NCBI GenBank assembly: GCA_029261795.1
Contig: JAJDAP010000026.1
Span: 1 to 64,000, forward strand
From: Deltaproteobacteria bacterium
GTDB lineage: Bacteria; Myxococcota_A; UBA9160; UBA6930
Direction of reading: 5' to 3'
Length of the DNA stretch: 64,000 nt
Positions 18,229 to 26,562 of this stretch are shown piece after piece (position 1 is the stretch's first letter; each line of letters starts with the position of its first letter). A model generated the notes under the pieces. It had not been told where the DNA came from, did not search any database, and worked only from the letters and a program-made list of their open reading frames with translations. A program made the position numbers and the translations under genes.

Positions 18229-19650
18229 TCAGCCCCGATCGTGCGCAACCGACTGCCGCTCTTCGACGAAGAGCAGCAGGCCGAAGCCGATCACCATCAG
18301 GACGGTCAGCGAGGCGAAGCCTGCCCGTTGGCTGCTCATCAGGGAGGTCACGGTACCGACCAGCAGCGGGGCCAGGAATGCGGTGACGGTGCCGGAGAGC
18401 GCGAAGAGGCCGAAGAACTGGGTCGCCATCTCCGGAGGCGAGATCCGCGCCATCAGGGTCCGCGAGGAGGACAGCCCGGTCACGAAGAAGAGCGCGAAGA
18501 CCTGGTTCGTGATCAGGTAGGCGAGTTCGGGGACGGTCTGGAAGTAGGGAAAGCTCCAGACGGGTTCGGCGCCGACGGAGACCCCGAAGAAGATCGTGTC
18601 GGGCTGGTACGAGACGAGCGCCACCAGCAGCACCGAGCTTGCCGCGATCGAGAACTGGAGGGTGCGGTGGGAACCGAAGCGGTCGTCGATGCGGCCGCCG
18701 AGCCAGGCGCCGATCATGGCCGAGAAGCTGGTTGCCAGGCCGAAGATCAGAAGTGAGGTGGAGCCCCAGCCGAAGGTTCCGCTGGCATAGACGCCGCCGA
18801 AGGTCATCACGCCCACCATGCCGTCGATCATGAACATCCGGGCGAGCAGGTAGCGGGCGATGTTGGCGTAGTGCTTCAGCTGCCGGAAGGTGGCGAGGAC
18901 GTCCTGGATTCCCTGACGCGCCGCTTCCCGTACGGGAAGGCTCGTCCCCGCGCCATCGGGCGTGAATAGCAATAGCGGTACGGTGAAGACGAGCATCCAG
19001 GCCGCGGCAAGCGGCCCCACGATACGATCCTGCTCGTGGGTCGCCTGGTCGAGACCGAAGAGCGGCGCGTCGGGCAGGAAGGACCATGGCTCGTTGCCGG
19101 GGAGCGAGAAGGCGAAGAGCACGAACAACATCAATCCCAGCCCGCCGAAGTTCCCGATCGAGAAGGCCAGCCCGGAAACCGATCCCACACGCGAGAGCGG
19201 CGCCACACTGGGAAGCATGGCGTTGTGGAAGACCTCGGAGATCGTGAAGGCGATGTTGATGCCGATGATGAGCGCGAGCGTGGCCGGGATGCCCAGCCCT
19301 CCTCCCCCGGGCAGTACGCCCCAGAGCGCGATGGCACCTCCGACCATGGCGAGCACCGTGCCCGCGACCCAGGGCTTCCGCCGGCCGTTCTTGTCGGCGA
19401 CCGCACCCAACACGGGGGCCAGCAACGCGAGCGCGAAACCCGCCGCCGCGTTCGTGTAGCCAAGCAGGCTCTGTCCCTCGATCGGATCCCCGACCACCGT
19501 GTTGCTGAAATAGGGGTAGAAGATGTAGATGACGACGAGGATGTAATACGGGTCGCGGGCGCCCTGCCCGAACGCCCAGCTCGCTTGCCCGAGCCGGCTG
19601 GCCGCCGGCGTCCCGGCGAGAGAGAGCTCACTCGGAGCGGCTTGGTGCAT
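18229..19650 (-). CDS. MFS transporter, UMF1/Atg22-like
   Basis: 473-aa multi-TM ORF; ASWAFGQGARDPYYILVVIYIFYPYFSNTVVGDP; LAPVLGAVADKNGRRKPW. Confidence 0.82.
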   Translation of the reverse strand: MHQAAPSELSLAGTPAASRLGQASWAFGQGARDPYYILVVIYIFYPYFSNTVVGDPIEGQSLLGYTNAAAGFALALLAPVLGAVADKNGRRKPWVAGTVLAMVGGAIALWGVLPGGGGLGIPATLALIIGINIAFTISEVFHNAMLPSVAPLSRVGSVSGLAFSIGNFGGLGLMLFVLFAFSLPGNEPWSFLPDAPLFGLDQATHEQDRIVGPLAAAWMLVFTVPLLLFTPDGAGTSLPVREAARQGIQDVLATFRQLKHYANIARYLLARMFMIDGMVGVMTFGGVYASGTFGWGSTSLLIFGLATSFSAMIGAWLGGRIDDRFGSHRTLQFSIAASSVLLVALVSYQPDTIFFGVSVGAEPVWSFPYFQTVPELAYLITNQVFALFFVTGLSSSRTLMARISPPEMATQFFGLFALSGTVTAFLAPLLVGTVTSLMSSQRAGFASLTVLMVIGFGLLLFVEERQSVAHDRG

Positions 19651-19813
19651 CAGATGGGGCGTCCACGGCGGGCGAGCTTACCTCGGATCGTGCTCGGAAA
19701 GCGGGCGTCCCGGAAAGCGGAGACCGCCCCAACGATTCCGCGTGCCCCGATCACTCGCCTGGCCACACTCTCCACACGCTATTCCGCGCTATGCATGCTA
19801 GAGGTGATCCCGG

Positions 19814-20326
19814 TTGGAACCCTTTGAAACGCTCTCGCTCTGCGCCGAGATCGCAATCGCGATCACCGGCTTCTCGGGTGTGGTCGTTGCACTGGGCGAG
19901 AGAGGCGGCAGCCGCTGGTCGGCAGGCGATCTCGTTCGGTTCCGGCTGCTCCTTTCTGCCACGCTTGTTCCACTCGGTCTGATCGCGCTGGCGTTCGTCC
20001 TGGATGCGTCCGACTTCGATCGCATCGCAACCTGGCGTGCCTGTAGCGCGGTTCATGTCGTCGCAGTTTCGTTGTCCGCCTTCCTCAACGTTCGCGCGGG
20101 CGCACGGGCCGATTCCGGAGATCCGAACCTGCAGATCCCTCGCTTCGCCAACGTCTGGCGAGGAGGTTCGATCGCACTGATCGGGGCCCTGCTCGTCGTG
20201 GCGCTGCAGCTTGCCAACGCGGTGAGCTTGCAATCGTTCTGGCCCTTCCTGGTCGCCATCTGGTGGGGCATCGGACTCAGCCTGTTCGCCTTCGTCGGCC
20301 TGCTCTTCCCATCGCCAGCGAAGTGA
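19814..20326 (+). CDS. hypothetical membrane protein
   Basis: 170 aa, about four hydrophobic segments. Confidence 0.6.
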   Translation: MEPFETLSLCAEIAIAITGFSGVVVALGERGGSRWSAGDLVRFRLLLSATLVPLGLIALAFVLDASDFDRIATWRACSAVHVVAVSLSAFLNVRAGARADSGDPNLQIPRFANVWRGGSIALIGALLVVALQLANAVSLQSFWPFLVAIWWGIGLSLFAFVGLLFPSPAK

Positions 20327-20418
20327 GCGGTCTCCCCTGTGCGGCCGGGGTGCGGCCCAGTTGGCTCGCCCATTGGCACACCGGATCCGGGTAGACTCCT
20401 CCTGAACGGGGAGGCGAC

Positions 20419-20934
20419 ATGAACTGGGAAGCGGTCGGGGCGATTGGCGAGGTGGCTGGCGCACTGCTCGTGGGCGCGACGCTCCTCTATCTCGCGATGC
20501 AGGTCGGGCAGAGCACCCGCAGCAACAGAGCGGTGCTGTCGTGGTCGCTGAACCAGGCGCTCGCGGATCTGAACGGCAGACTCTCGAGTGACGCTGGACT
20601 AGCAGACATCTGGTTGCGTGGCTGCGATTCGATGGATGCGCTAGATCCGATCGAGCGAGAGCGATTCACGAGGTATGCCATGGATCGCCTGAACCTCGCC
20701 GAGTATGTCCACAGCTCCTTCGCGCATGAAAAAGCGACCGACCTGCACATCGACTATGTGGCGTGGATGGTGCGCTCGGTCGCGGTTTCGCCGGGTCTCC
20801 AGCAGCTGATCGAATCCTTCGAAGGGAAATGGGTCGGATCACCGGAACTCTATGAGATGTACCGGAGAGCGAGTGAACGGGGCGGAGCGGGGCCGGAGAC
20901 TCGATCGCCAACCGCAGGACGCGAGTTCCTCTAG
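20419..20934 (+). CDS. hypothetical protein with N-terminal TM
   Basis: 171-aa ORF; hydrophobic start then helical soluble region. Confidence 0.6.
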   Translation: MNWEAVGAIGEVAGALLVGATLLYLAMQVGQSTRSNRAVLSWSLNQALADLNGRLSSDAGLADIWLRGCDSMDALDPIERERFTRYAMDRLNLAEYVHSSFAHEKATDLHIDYVAWMVRSVAVSPGLQQLIESFEGKWVGSPELYEMYRRASERGGAGPETRSPTAGREFL

Positions 20935-20989
20935 CCCGCTGCGATCCAAGGCCGCGAAAACGCCCGCCCGATCGCCATCCCGGGGGCGT

Positions 20990-21574
20990 TCAGCGATCGA
21001 ACCGGCGGACAACCGGGAAAGCGAGTGCCACGATGCCGAGCAGCCATCGACTCGGTTCGGGAACTGGAGTCAGTGTGATGTTGTCGATGAAGCCGAGCGT
21101 GGAGGTTGGATGGGTCGGGTCGAGCGGATCACAGAGCAGGCAGAGCCACACGATCCCCAGAGTGTGAACTCCGGTGCTGCCGAGCCCCAACGTCCACACA
21201 CCCGGATTGGAGGCGGCCACTCTCTGACTCCCGAAAAAAATTCCCTCGAGCAAGAACCCGAAGCCCACGAATGCGTATTGGTCGGCAGGCCCACCGGCGA
21301 AGAATTGTTCGACGCTGATGGCACCAACGCCGGTGAGGTCTATCTCCAGGAAGAGGCCGGTTCTACCCCCCACCCCGCCGTCTCCAAAAATCGCCCACTG
21401 GCCCCCGAGAACCTGGGTGTTGACTCGCTGTGCGGAGCCCTGCGTAGTCCAACCCTGGAGCCCGTTCTCGAAATCGAAAACAACCGGTCCAGACGAGAAG
21501 TCGGGGACGAAAGGCGTTGCGAGCGCGGGCGTTGCGCACACTGCAACGAACAGAATCGCCACCAGAACGCGCAT
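20990..21574 (-). CDS. PEP-CTERM protein, paralog 1
   Basis: Signal peptide MRVLVAILFVAVCATPALA; VVFDFENGLQGWTTQGSAQRVNTQVLGGQWAIFGDG; C-term VPEPSRWLLGIVALAFPVVRRFDR. Confidence 0.85.
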   Translation of the reverse strand: MRVLVAILFVAVCATPALATPFVPDFSSGPVVFDFENGLQGWTTQGSAQRVNTQVLGGQWAIFGDGGVGGRTGLFLEIDLTGVGAISVEQFFAGGPADQYAFVGFGFLLEGIFFGSQRVAASNPGVWTLGLGSTGVHTLGIVWLCLLCDPLDPTHPTSTLGFIDNITLTPVPEPSRWLLGIVALAFPVVRRFDR

Positions 21575-21607
21575 CGGGACCTCCACCTAGGAGAAGTGGC
21601 TCGGCCC

Positions 21608-21622
21608 GGCCGAAAGTGGCAC
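21608..21622 (-). promoter_or_regulatory. shared upstream motif GTGCCACTTTCGGCC, paralog 1 copy
   Basis: Forward ggccgaaagtggcac; same motif before the other PEP-CTERM paralogs. Confidence 0.4.
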
Positions 21623-21889
21623 GGCCAACCCGCTCGGTTGATGGGCGCTCCCACGGAACGCGGTGTCAGCCGCTCACGGCGAGCCCCGCGATACGCTCTT
21701 GCGTTGCCCCAACGAGAGTGACAAGGGCGGACTTCCCCGGGATGCGCGCGGTCTGGTTGGCGTAGCGCTGCGAGTGTTGCGGCCGAGTTGCATATTGCGT
21801 GGGTCGCGAGGTGACCTTGCGATCTACCCTCGGAGGCGGAAAACGTCGGAGTGGTCACCGTTTCATCGGGGCCAACGGAGTAGGCTCTC

Positions 21890-21898
21890 TGCCACTTC
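21890..21898 (+). promoter_or_regulatory. shared upstream motif TGCCACTTCG, paralog 2 copy (degenerate)
   Basis: tgccacttcg ~30 nt before the GTG at 21926. Confidence 0.3.
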
Positions 21899-21925
21899 GT
21901 AGCCTGCAACGCCACATAACTACTC

Positions 21926-22564
21926 GTGGTGCGCTTTCTTCTCCTCTGCTTCCTTCTAGCTGCTACCTGCCCGGCCTTTGCGACCCCATTCTCCCCGGAC
22001 TTTTCCGCAGGTCCCGTCGTCTTCGACTTCGAGGATGGACTTCAGGGCTGGACCGCTCAAGACTCCCCCCAACGGGTCAATACCCAGGCCCTTGGGGGCG
22101 AGTGGGCCATATTCGGAGATGGGCTGGCCTCTGGCCTTGCGCGCCTTTGGCTCGAGGTGGACCTGACCGATGTCAGCGCGGTCAGCTTCGAGCAACTCTT
22201 CCTTGGGCCAGCCGCGCCTGAGTACGGGTTTGCACTTCCTGGCATTCAGGAACCCTCCGGGCCGCAGACATTTTCTTTTCGCGGCGTCCCGTTCGTCTCA
22301 CCGTTCTCGAACCCAGGCGTCGTCGTCGCGGACTTCAGCACCGTAGTCGGGGTAAACCGGCTCATGCTCGTCTGGATTTGCCCATCCTGCGATGGGGGCG
22401 TACCCGACCCGGCTGCGTCGCTAGGGCTCGTGGACAACATCACGCTGATCCCCGTGCCCGAGCCGAGCACACTATTCCTCGGAGTATCCGCGCTCGGGTG
22501 GTTGATTGGCAGGCCATCGAGTCGCCCGAGCTGCGTGTTCCAAAAGTCCATGCCGCCGACCTAG
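21926..22564 (+). CDS. PEP-CTERM protein, paralog 2
   Basis: VVFDFEDGLQGWTAQDSPQRVNTQALGGEWAIFGDG; C-term VPEPSTLFLGVSALGWLIGRPSSR. Confidence 0.82.
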   Translation: MVRFLLLCFLLAATCPAFATPFSPDFSAGPVVFDFEDGLQGWTAQDSPQRVNTQALGGEWAIFGDGLASGLARLWLEVDLTDVSAVSFEQLFLGPAAPEYGFALPGIQEPSGPQTFSFRGVPFVSPFSNPGVVVADFSTVVGVNRLMLVWICPSCDGGVPDPAASLGLVDNITLIPVPEPSTLFLGVSALGWLIGRPSSRPSCVFQKSMPPT

Positions 22565-22606
22565 TTCCGACCCGATTGCTCCCGCGCGTCCGGTTGGCAC
22601 CCCCGG

Positions 22607-23269
22607 CTAACAGCGGATGCGGCTCGCGCGCCGGAACCTCCAGCTGCAGAGAGCGGCGGAGACCAGAAGGAACGCGCTTGGCTCGGGAACCTGGGAAAAT
22701 GCGATGTTGTCGATGAATCCAAGGCCAGCCGCTAGATCGGTTGGATTCGGGAGGCAGCTGAAGCATCGCCAATGGATCGTGAGACTTGTGACACCGACGA
22801 TCTGACTTAGGTCCGCCACAAGGATGTCAGGGTTCGAGCCCGGGGCGCTCAACGGGATGGTGCCGGAGCCGGCGACTGTGATCCCGCCCGGCCCTTGCGG
22901 TTCTGGCCTGGACAGGAGTAGGAAGTCAGAGGGGTGACCCGCTGGACCGGCATAGAATTGCTGAATGCTGATAGACGCTACATGAGTGAGATCAACGGCC
23001 GACAGAGTGAGAGAGGTCTCAAACAATCTGACGACGGAGATGCCATCAATGGTCAACTCGATGAACGTGAGACCGTCACCGAAAATGGCCCACTCCCCTC
23101 CGAGGACTTGAGTGTTCACACGCTGCGCCGAGCCTGTAGCGACCCAGCCTTGCAGTCCACCCTCGAAGTCAAAGACGAGGGGGCCGGCAGAGAAGTCCGG
23201 CACGAATGGGGTCGCGAAGGCCGGATTCGATGCGGCGAGCACGATTAGAATCGTCAGGATCGTACGCAT
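22607..23269 (-). CDS. PEP-CTERM protein, paralog 3 (copy A)
   Basis: MRTILTILIVLAASNPAFATPFVPDFSAGPLVFDFEGGLQGWVATGSAQRVNTQVLGGEWAIFGDG...QVPEPSAFLLVSAALCSWRFRRASRIRC. Confidence 0.85.
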   Translation of the reverse strand: MRTILTILIVLAASNPAFATPFVPDFSAGPLVFDFEGGLQGWVATGSAQRVNTQVLGGEWAIFGDGLTFIELTIDGISVVRLFETSLTLSAVDLTHVASISIQQFYAGPAGHPSDFLLLSRPEPQGPGGITVAGSGTIPLSAPGSNPDILVADLSQIVGVTSLTIHWRCFSCLPNPTDLAAGLGFIDNIAFSQVPEPSAFLLVSAALCSWRFRRASRIRC

Positions 23270-23314
23270 TGCTCGCAGTCTGCCGTGAGGCCCCCGGTTA
23301 AGGTGGTGCCGCAG

Positions 23315-23327
23315 GGCCGAAAGTGGC
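23315..23327 (-). promoter_or_regulatory. shared upstream motif GCCACTTTCGGCC, paralog 3 copy
   Basis: Forward ggccgaaagtggc ~46 nt upstream of ATG 23269. Confidence 0.4.
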
Positions 23328-23518
23328 GCTGAATGCGCGTCGCCTGGCTTGCGCACTTCGACCCCAGCCTCCCCTTTGAATCCCTTGCGTGGACACGGGG
23401 AGCCGAGACGTTCACTCGTCGCGCGAAAACGCGTCGTTCCGAAGCCGGCGCAGCGGCGGCTGCTCGAGTCGGATCCCATCGAGCTATGTGTGCGGCTCTC
23501 CGGCGGGCTCTGAGCGCG

Positions 23519-23908
23519 TCACGATCTCCTGATAGTTCGCGATCGTGTCCGCGCCCGGGCGCAGAACCCATTAGCCTGGATGAGGTGGCGGACGCGCTCA
23601 ACGTTCGGGAGATCTCCACCCGCGGCGATGAACTCCTCGAGCGCTTGGCGCGTCCCCCGGACACACCGACCGACGCGCGAGAGGTGTGCCCGGCCTCGAG
23701 ATTGATTGGAGGCTGCCTCGTGGATTATGTTCCAGATCGCGTTCCGGAGCCGAGGCGTGATCTCGTCCACGGCGAGAAGGTCCGCGGCAGTCGGCTGCGC
23801 CCCGATGCGTTCCGAGAACCCTCGCACTTTACTACGCGGCCTACCTACTGTCGGCCGCACCGGCAGTCCTGCTCGCGCTCGCCTCCCATGCAATCCGGTT
23901 CGACCCAA
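23519..23908 (-). pseudogene. fragment resembling AbiJ N-terminal domain (AbiJ_NTD4-like)
   Basis: Minus strand KVRGFSERIGAQPTAADLLAVDEITPRLRNAIWNIIHEAA resembles FSERxGxxP...LRNxLWN of AbiJ N-termini. Recognition only. Confidence 0.4.
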
Positions 23909-23910
23909 GC

Positions 23911-24228
23911 GTGCGGGACCGCACTCCCGGGGCGCAGTACGAGCGAAGTCGTCAGCCCGTGTGCTGCCTGCTCGCGCTGCTCCCCGTCCTCTTGTACCTC
24001 CGCGTCGTCTACCTCTGGGGAGGATTCCGTCCCGCTCTCGACGCGACGCCCGACCCCGGCCGGATCGTCATATTCTTCGGGGGATTCGCGCTCACCACGC
24101 TGTGCTTTGCTTGGCTTGCCACGACCGGGCGTTCCAGCCACCAGTGGATCGGCTGGAGCATCGCGTGGGCCGTGCAACTGGTGCTGATCTCAGCGTTGCT
24201 CCCAGACCTCGCGCCGGTCGACCCCTGA
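23911..24228 (+). CDS. hypothetical membrane protein, possibly 5'-truncated
   Basis: Same frame open upstream with hydrophobic YYAAYLLSAAPAVLLALASHAI but no clear start; several TM-like segments. Confidence 0.45.
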   Translation: MRDRTPGAQYERSRQPVCCLLALLPVLLYLRVVYLWGGFRPALDATPDPGRIVIFFGGFALTTLCFAWLATTGRSSHQWIGWSIAWAVQLVLISALLPDLAPVDP

Positions 24229-24265
24229 GATCGACCCGTCGGATGCTGCTGCCTTGTGCTCGCAA

Positions 24266-24312
24266 TGGTCGGGCCGGCGAGATTCGAACTCGCGACCTCC
24301 TGACCCCCAGTC
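24266..24312 (-). repeat. displaced 3' fragment of tRNA-Pro (attL-like)
   Basis: 47-bp tggtcgggccggcgagattcgaactcgcgacctcctgacccccagtc identical to 27778-27824 (3' half of tRNA-Pro with CCA). Confidence 0.92.
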
Positions 24313-24437
24313 CGCCAGAGCGAGCGCGGTGGAGCGAGTACCGTTAGGTGGAGGTTGCAATTCCGCACACTTACGAGCACGGGCCGCGAGGCTAGGCGGG
24401 TGCAGATTGGTGCCGCGCGTCGGGTTGGCACCCCCGG

Positions 24438-25019
24438 CTAGCAGCGGATGCGGCTCGCGCGCCTGAACCTACAGCTGCAGAGAGCAGCGGAGAGCAGAAG
24501 GAACGCGCTTGGTTCGGGCAATGGGAAGAACGTGATGTTGTCTACGAAGCCAAGTCCAGATGTCGGTCCGGATCTGTTGCCGATCCACAGAATTCCCACC
24601 CCCTGCGTTTCAATCGCGGGGAAGCTGCTGAGCGTCCAGGTGCCTGGGTTCGAAGTCGCAGCCATGTCTTCCGCGAGGATGACGATCCCCCGAATGCCCA
24701 GCCGCGCGAAGGTAAACGGCGGGCCGGAATCGCCTGCGGAGAACTGCTCGACAACGATGGAACCGACATTGGTAAGGTCCACGTCCAAGAAGAGGTTTGT
24801 GTGGCCGCGGGGGTTCGCGCTCCCGTCTCCGAAGATGGCCCATTGCCCTCCGAGGACTTGGGTATTCACCCGCTGCGCGGAGCCGGTGGCGACCCAGCCT
24901 TGCAGCCCGTCCTCGAAGTCAAAGACGACGGGGCCGGCAGAGAAGTCCAGCACCAATGGTGTCGCGACGGCCGGATTCGATAGGGCGAGCACGATTAGAA
25001 TCGTGAGGATGGTACGCAT
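24438..25019 (-). CDS. PEP-CTERM protein, paralog 4 (copy B)
   Basis: MRTILTILIVLALSNPAVATPLVLDFSAGPVVFDFEDGLQGWVATGSAQRVNTQVLGGQWAIFGDG...LPEPSAFLLLSAALCSCRFRRASRIRC. Confidence 0.85.
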   Translation of the reverse strand: MRTILTILIVLALSNPAVATPLVLDFSAGPVVFDFEDGLQGWVATGSAQRVNTQVLGGQWAIFGDGSANPRGHTNLFLDVDLTNVGSIVVEQFSAGDSGPPFTFARLGIRGIVILAEDMAATSNPGTWTLSSFPAIETQGVGILWIGNRSGPTSGLGFVDNITFFPLPEPSAFLLLSAALCSCRFRRASRIRC

Positions 25020-25064
25020 TGCTCGCAGTCCGCCTTGAGGACCCCCGCTAACGTGGTGCCGCAG

Positions 25065-25078
25065 GGCCGAAAGTGGCA
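25065..25078 (-). promoter_or_regulatory. shared upstream motif TGCCACTTTCGGCC, paralog 4 copy
   Basis: Forward ggccgaaagtggca ~46 nt upstream of ATG 25019. Confidence 0.4.
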
Positions 25079-25515
25079 CTGAATGCGCGTCCTCTGGCTT
25101 GCTCACTTCGACCCCAGCCTCCCCTTTGATTCCCTTGCGTGGACAGGGGGAGCCGAGACGTTCACTCGTCGCGCGAAAACGCGCCGTTCCGAAGCCGGCA
25201 CAGCGGCGGCGGCTCGAGTCGGATCCCATCGAGCTATGTGTGCGGCTCTCCTGCGGGCTCTGAACGCGTCACGATCTCCCGATAGTTCGCGATCGTGTCC
25301 ACGTCCGGGCGCAGAACCAGTTGGCCTGGATGAGGTGGCGGACGCACTCAACGTTCGGGAGATCTCCACCCGCAGCGATGAACTCCTCGAGCGCTTGGCG
25401 CGTCACCAGGACACACCGACCGACGCGCGAGAGGTGTGCCCGGCTTCGAGATTGATTGAAGGCTGCCTCGTGAATCATGTTCCAGATCGCTGCAGCTGAC
25501 TGCCTGGGCCTCTAG

Positions 25516-25606
25516 CCAAACGTGGCGTGGTAAGCTCGCAACGAACCAGGCGGTCAGGTGGCGTGCGCCGGCAGCAGCTGAGCGCCATGTCCGTTTGACG
25601 GCGAGA
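25516..25606. repeat. attC-like repeat, copy 1
   Basis: ...gaaccaggcggtcaggtggcgtgcgccggcagcagctgagcgccatgtccgtttgacggcgagag; same layout as 26010-26145. Confidence 0.4.
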
Positions 25607-25608
25607 GA

Positions 25609-26012
25609 TTGAACCGATTCCGAGGTACCGACTTGGAACACTTCGCGCTCGAAGGCTTCACTGAGTACTCCGGGGAGTTGGTTGAGGTCCCATATCGCGA
25701 CCAGTTCTCACCCGACGAAGTCGCGCTCATCGTCGCGGCCAGGTCCCCCGAGACATGGATGAGAAGTGGACCTTCCAGCTCGAACATGAGCGCCTGTGCA
25801 TCTACCGCACGATTTTTCCGAGCCCATCGTTTGTCGTGGAGTTGGAGTTTTTCTCGAACGGCTCCGCATGCGTTCACACCGCCGGTTGCGCGGCTGAACT
25901 CAGTGAGGGTTTTGGCGAGTTCTGGGCTCGGATGTTCTCTTGGCTAGTCCAGAACCATCTGCTCGGTCGAGACGTCGGGCCGCCACCCGAGCTGCCGAGG
26001 ACGGCCTCCTGA
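25609..26012 (+). other. small hypothetical coding region(s) after attC-like copy 1
   Basis: ORFs 25609-25947 and 25755-26012 overlap in different frames; which is real is unclear. Confidence 0.3.
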
Positions 26013-26145
26013 CAAGGCTCTGCAGAAACGGGCCGGGCGTAGCCGTTGCTGGCCGTGGTAGGGTGCAGAGGAACCGGCGGTCAGGAATCAGGCAGCAGTG
26101 CGCCGCCTGCAGCTGAGCGCCATGTCGGTTAAACGGCGAGCGAGA
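26010..26145. repeat. attC-like repeat, copy 2
   Basis: cctgacaaggctctgcag...aaccggcggtcagg...gccgcctgcagctgagcgccatgtcgGTTAAACggcgagcgagagg; contains GTTRRRY. Confidence 0.4.
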
Positions 26146-26153
26146 GGTTGCGG

Positions 26154-26546
26154 GTGGATCTCACAGTCATCCTTGGCCTCGTGATGATCGCCGCGGCGGT
26201 TCGAGAGTTCTTCCGTGCCGACGGCAGGCAGGGCCTAGCCATACTGCTCTTCTTCGGCGGCGTGCTCGTGGCCGGGTACTAGGCGGCGATCTACTGTTGG
26301 AGCGGAAATGCGATCGATCATCCGATTCTCCGTGGACGGGAGCCTGACAGCAGGCTCCGGAATCTCCTCGCCAAGATCCTCAAGGACGCCGGCTACCTAT
26401 TGAACCCCAAGGTGACGGCGACATACGAGCATTCGAATATCACCGCGGCGGATCTCGCACAGGTTATGCAGGACTTCTGGCATCAGACCAACAACCCACC
26501 CAACCAGGCAAGCGTCGATCACGTTCGGATCGAGCTGAAGAAGTGA
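26154..26546 (+). pseudogene. small hypothetical gene with in-frame TAG at 26280-26282
   Basis: VDLTVILGLVMIAAAVREFFRADGRQGLAILLFFGGVLVAGY*AAIYCWSGNAIDHPILRGREPDSRLRNLLAKILKDAGYLLNPKV...VDHVRIELKK*. Confidence 0.5.
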
Positions 26547-26562
26547 GCCGACACGCTTGCCG

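Larger units (their letters stand above)
22580..23734. repeat. segmental duplication, copy A
   Basis: Begins gcgcgtccggttggcacccccggctaacagcggatgcggctcgcgcg, ends gcctcgtggattatgttccagatcgc; matches 24415-25490 with divergence in the middle. Confidence 0.85.
24415..25490. repeat. segmental duplication, copy B
   Basis: Matches 22580-23734; homology ends at ...ttccagatcgc, followed by tgcagctgac. Confidence 0.85.

Noticed and set aside
24266-24340. Second functional tRNA-Pro gene
   Set aside because: Identity ends within the anticodon loop; no 5' half or D-arm, so only a 3' fragment.
25040-25065. GGCACCACGTTAGC (GG-N10-GC) upstream of PEP-CTERM paralog 4, sigma-54-like
   Set aside because: The -12 GC is not conserved in duplicate copy A and no equivalent appears before the other paralogs.
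26280-26282. In-frame TAG as possible pyrrolysine codon
   Set aside because: Small anonymous gene in an accessory region; no evidence of a Pyl system. A nonsense mutation is simpler.
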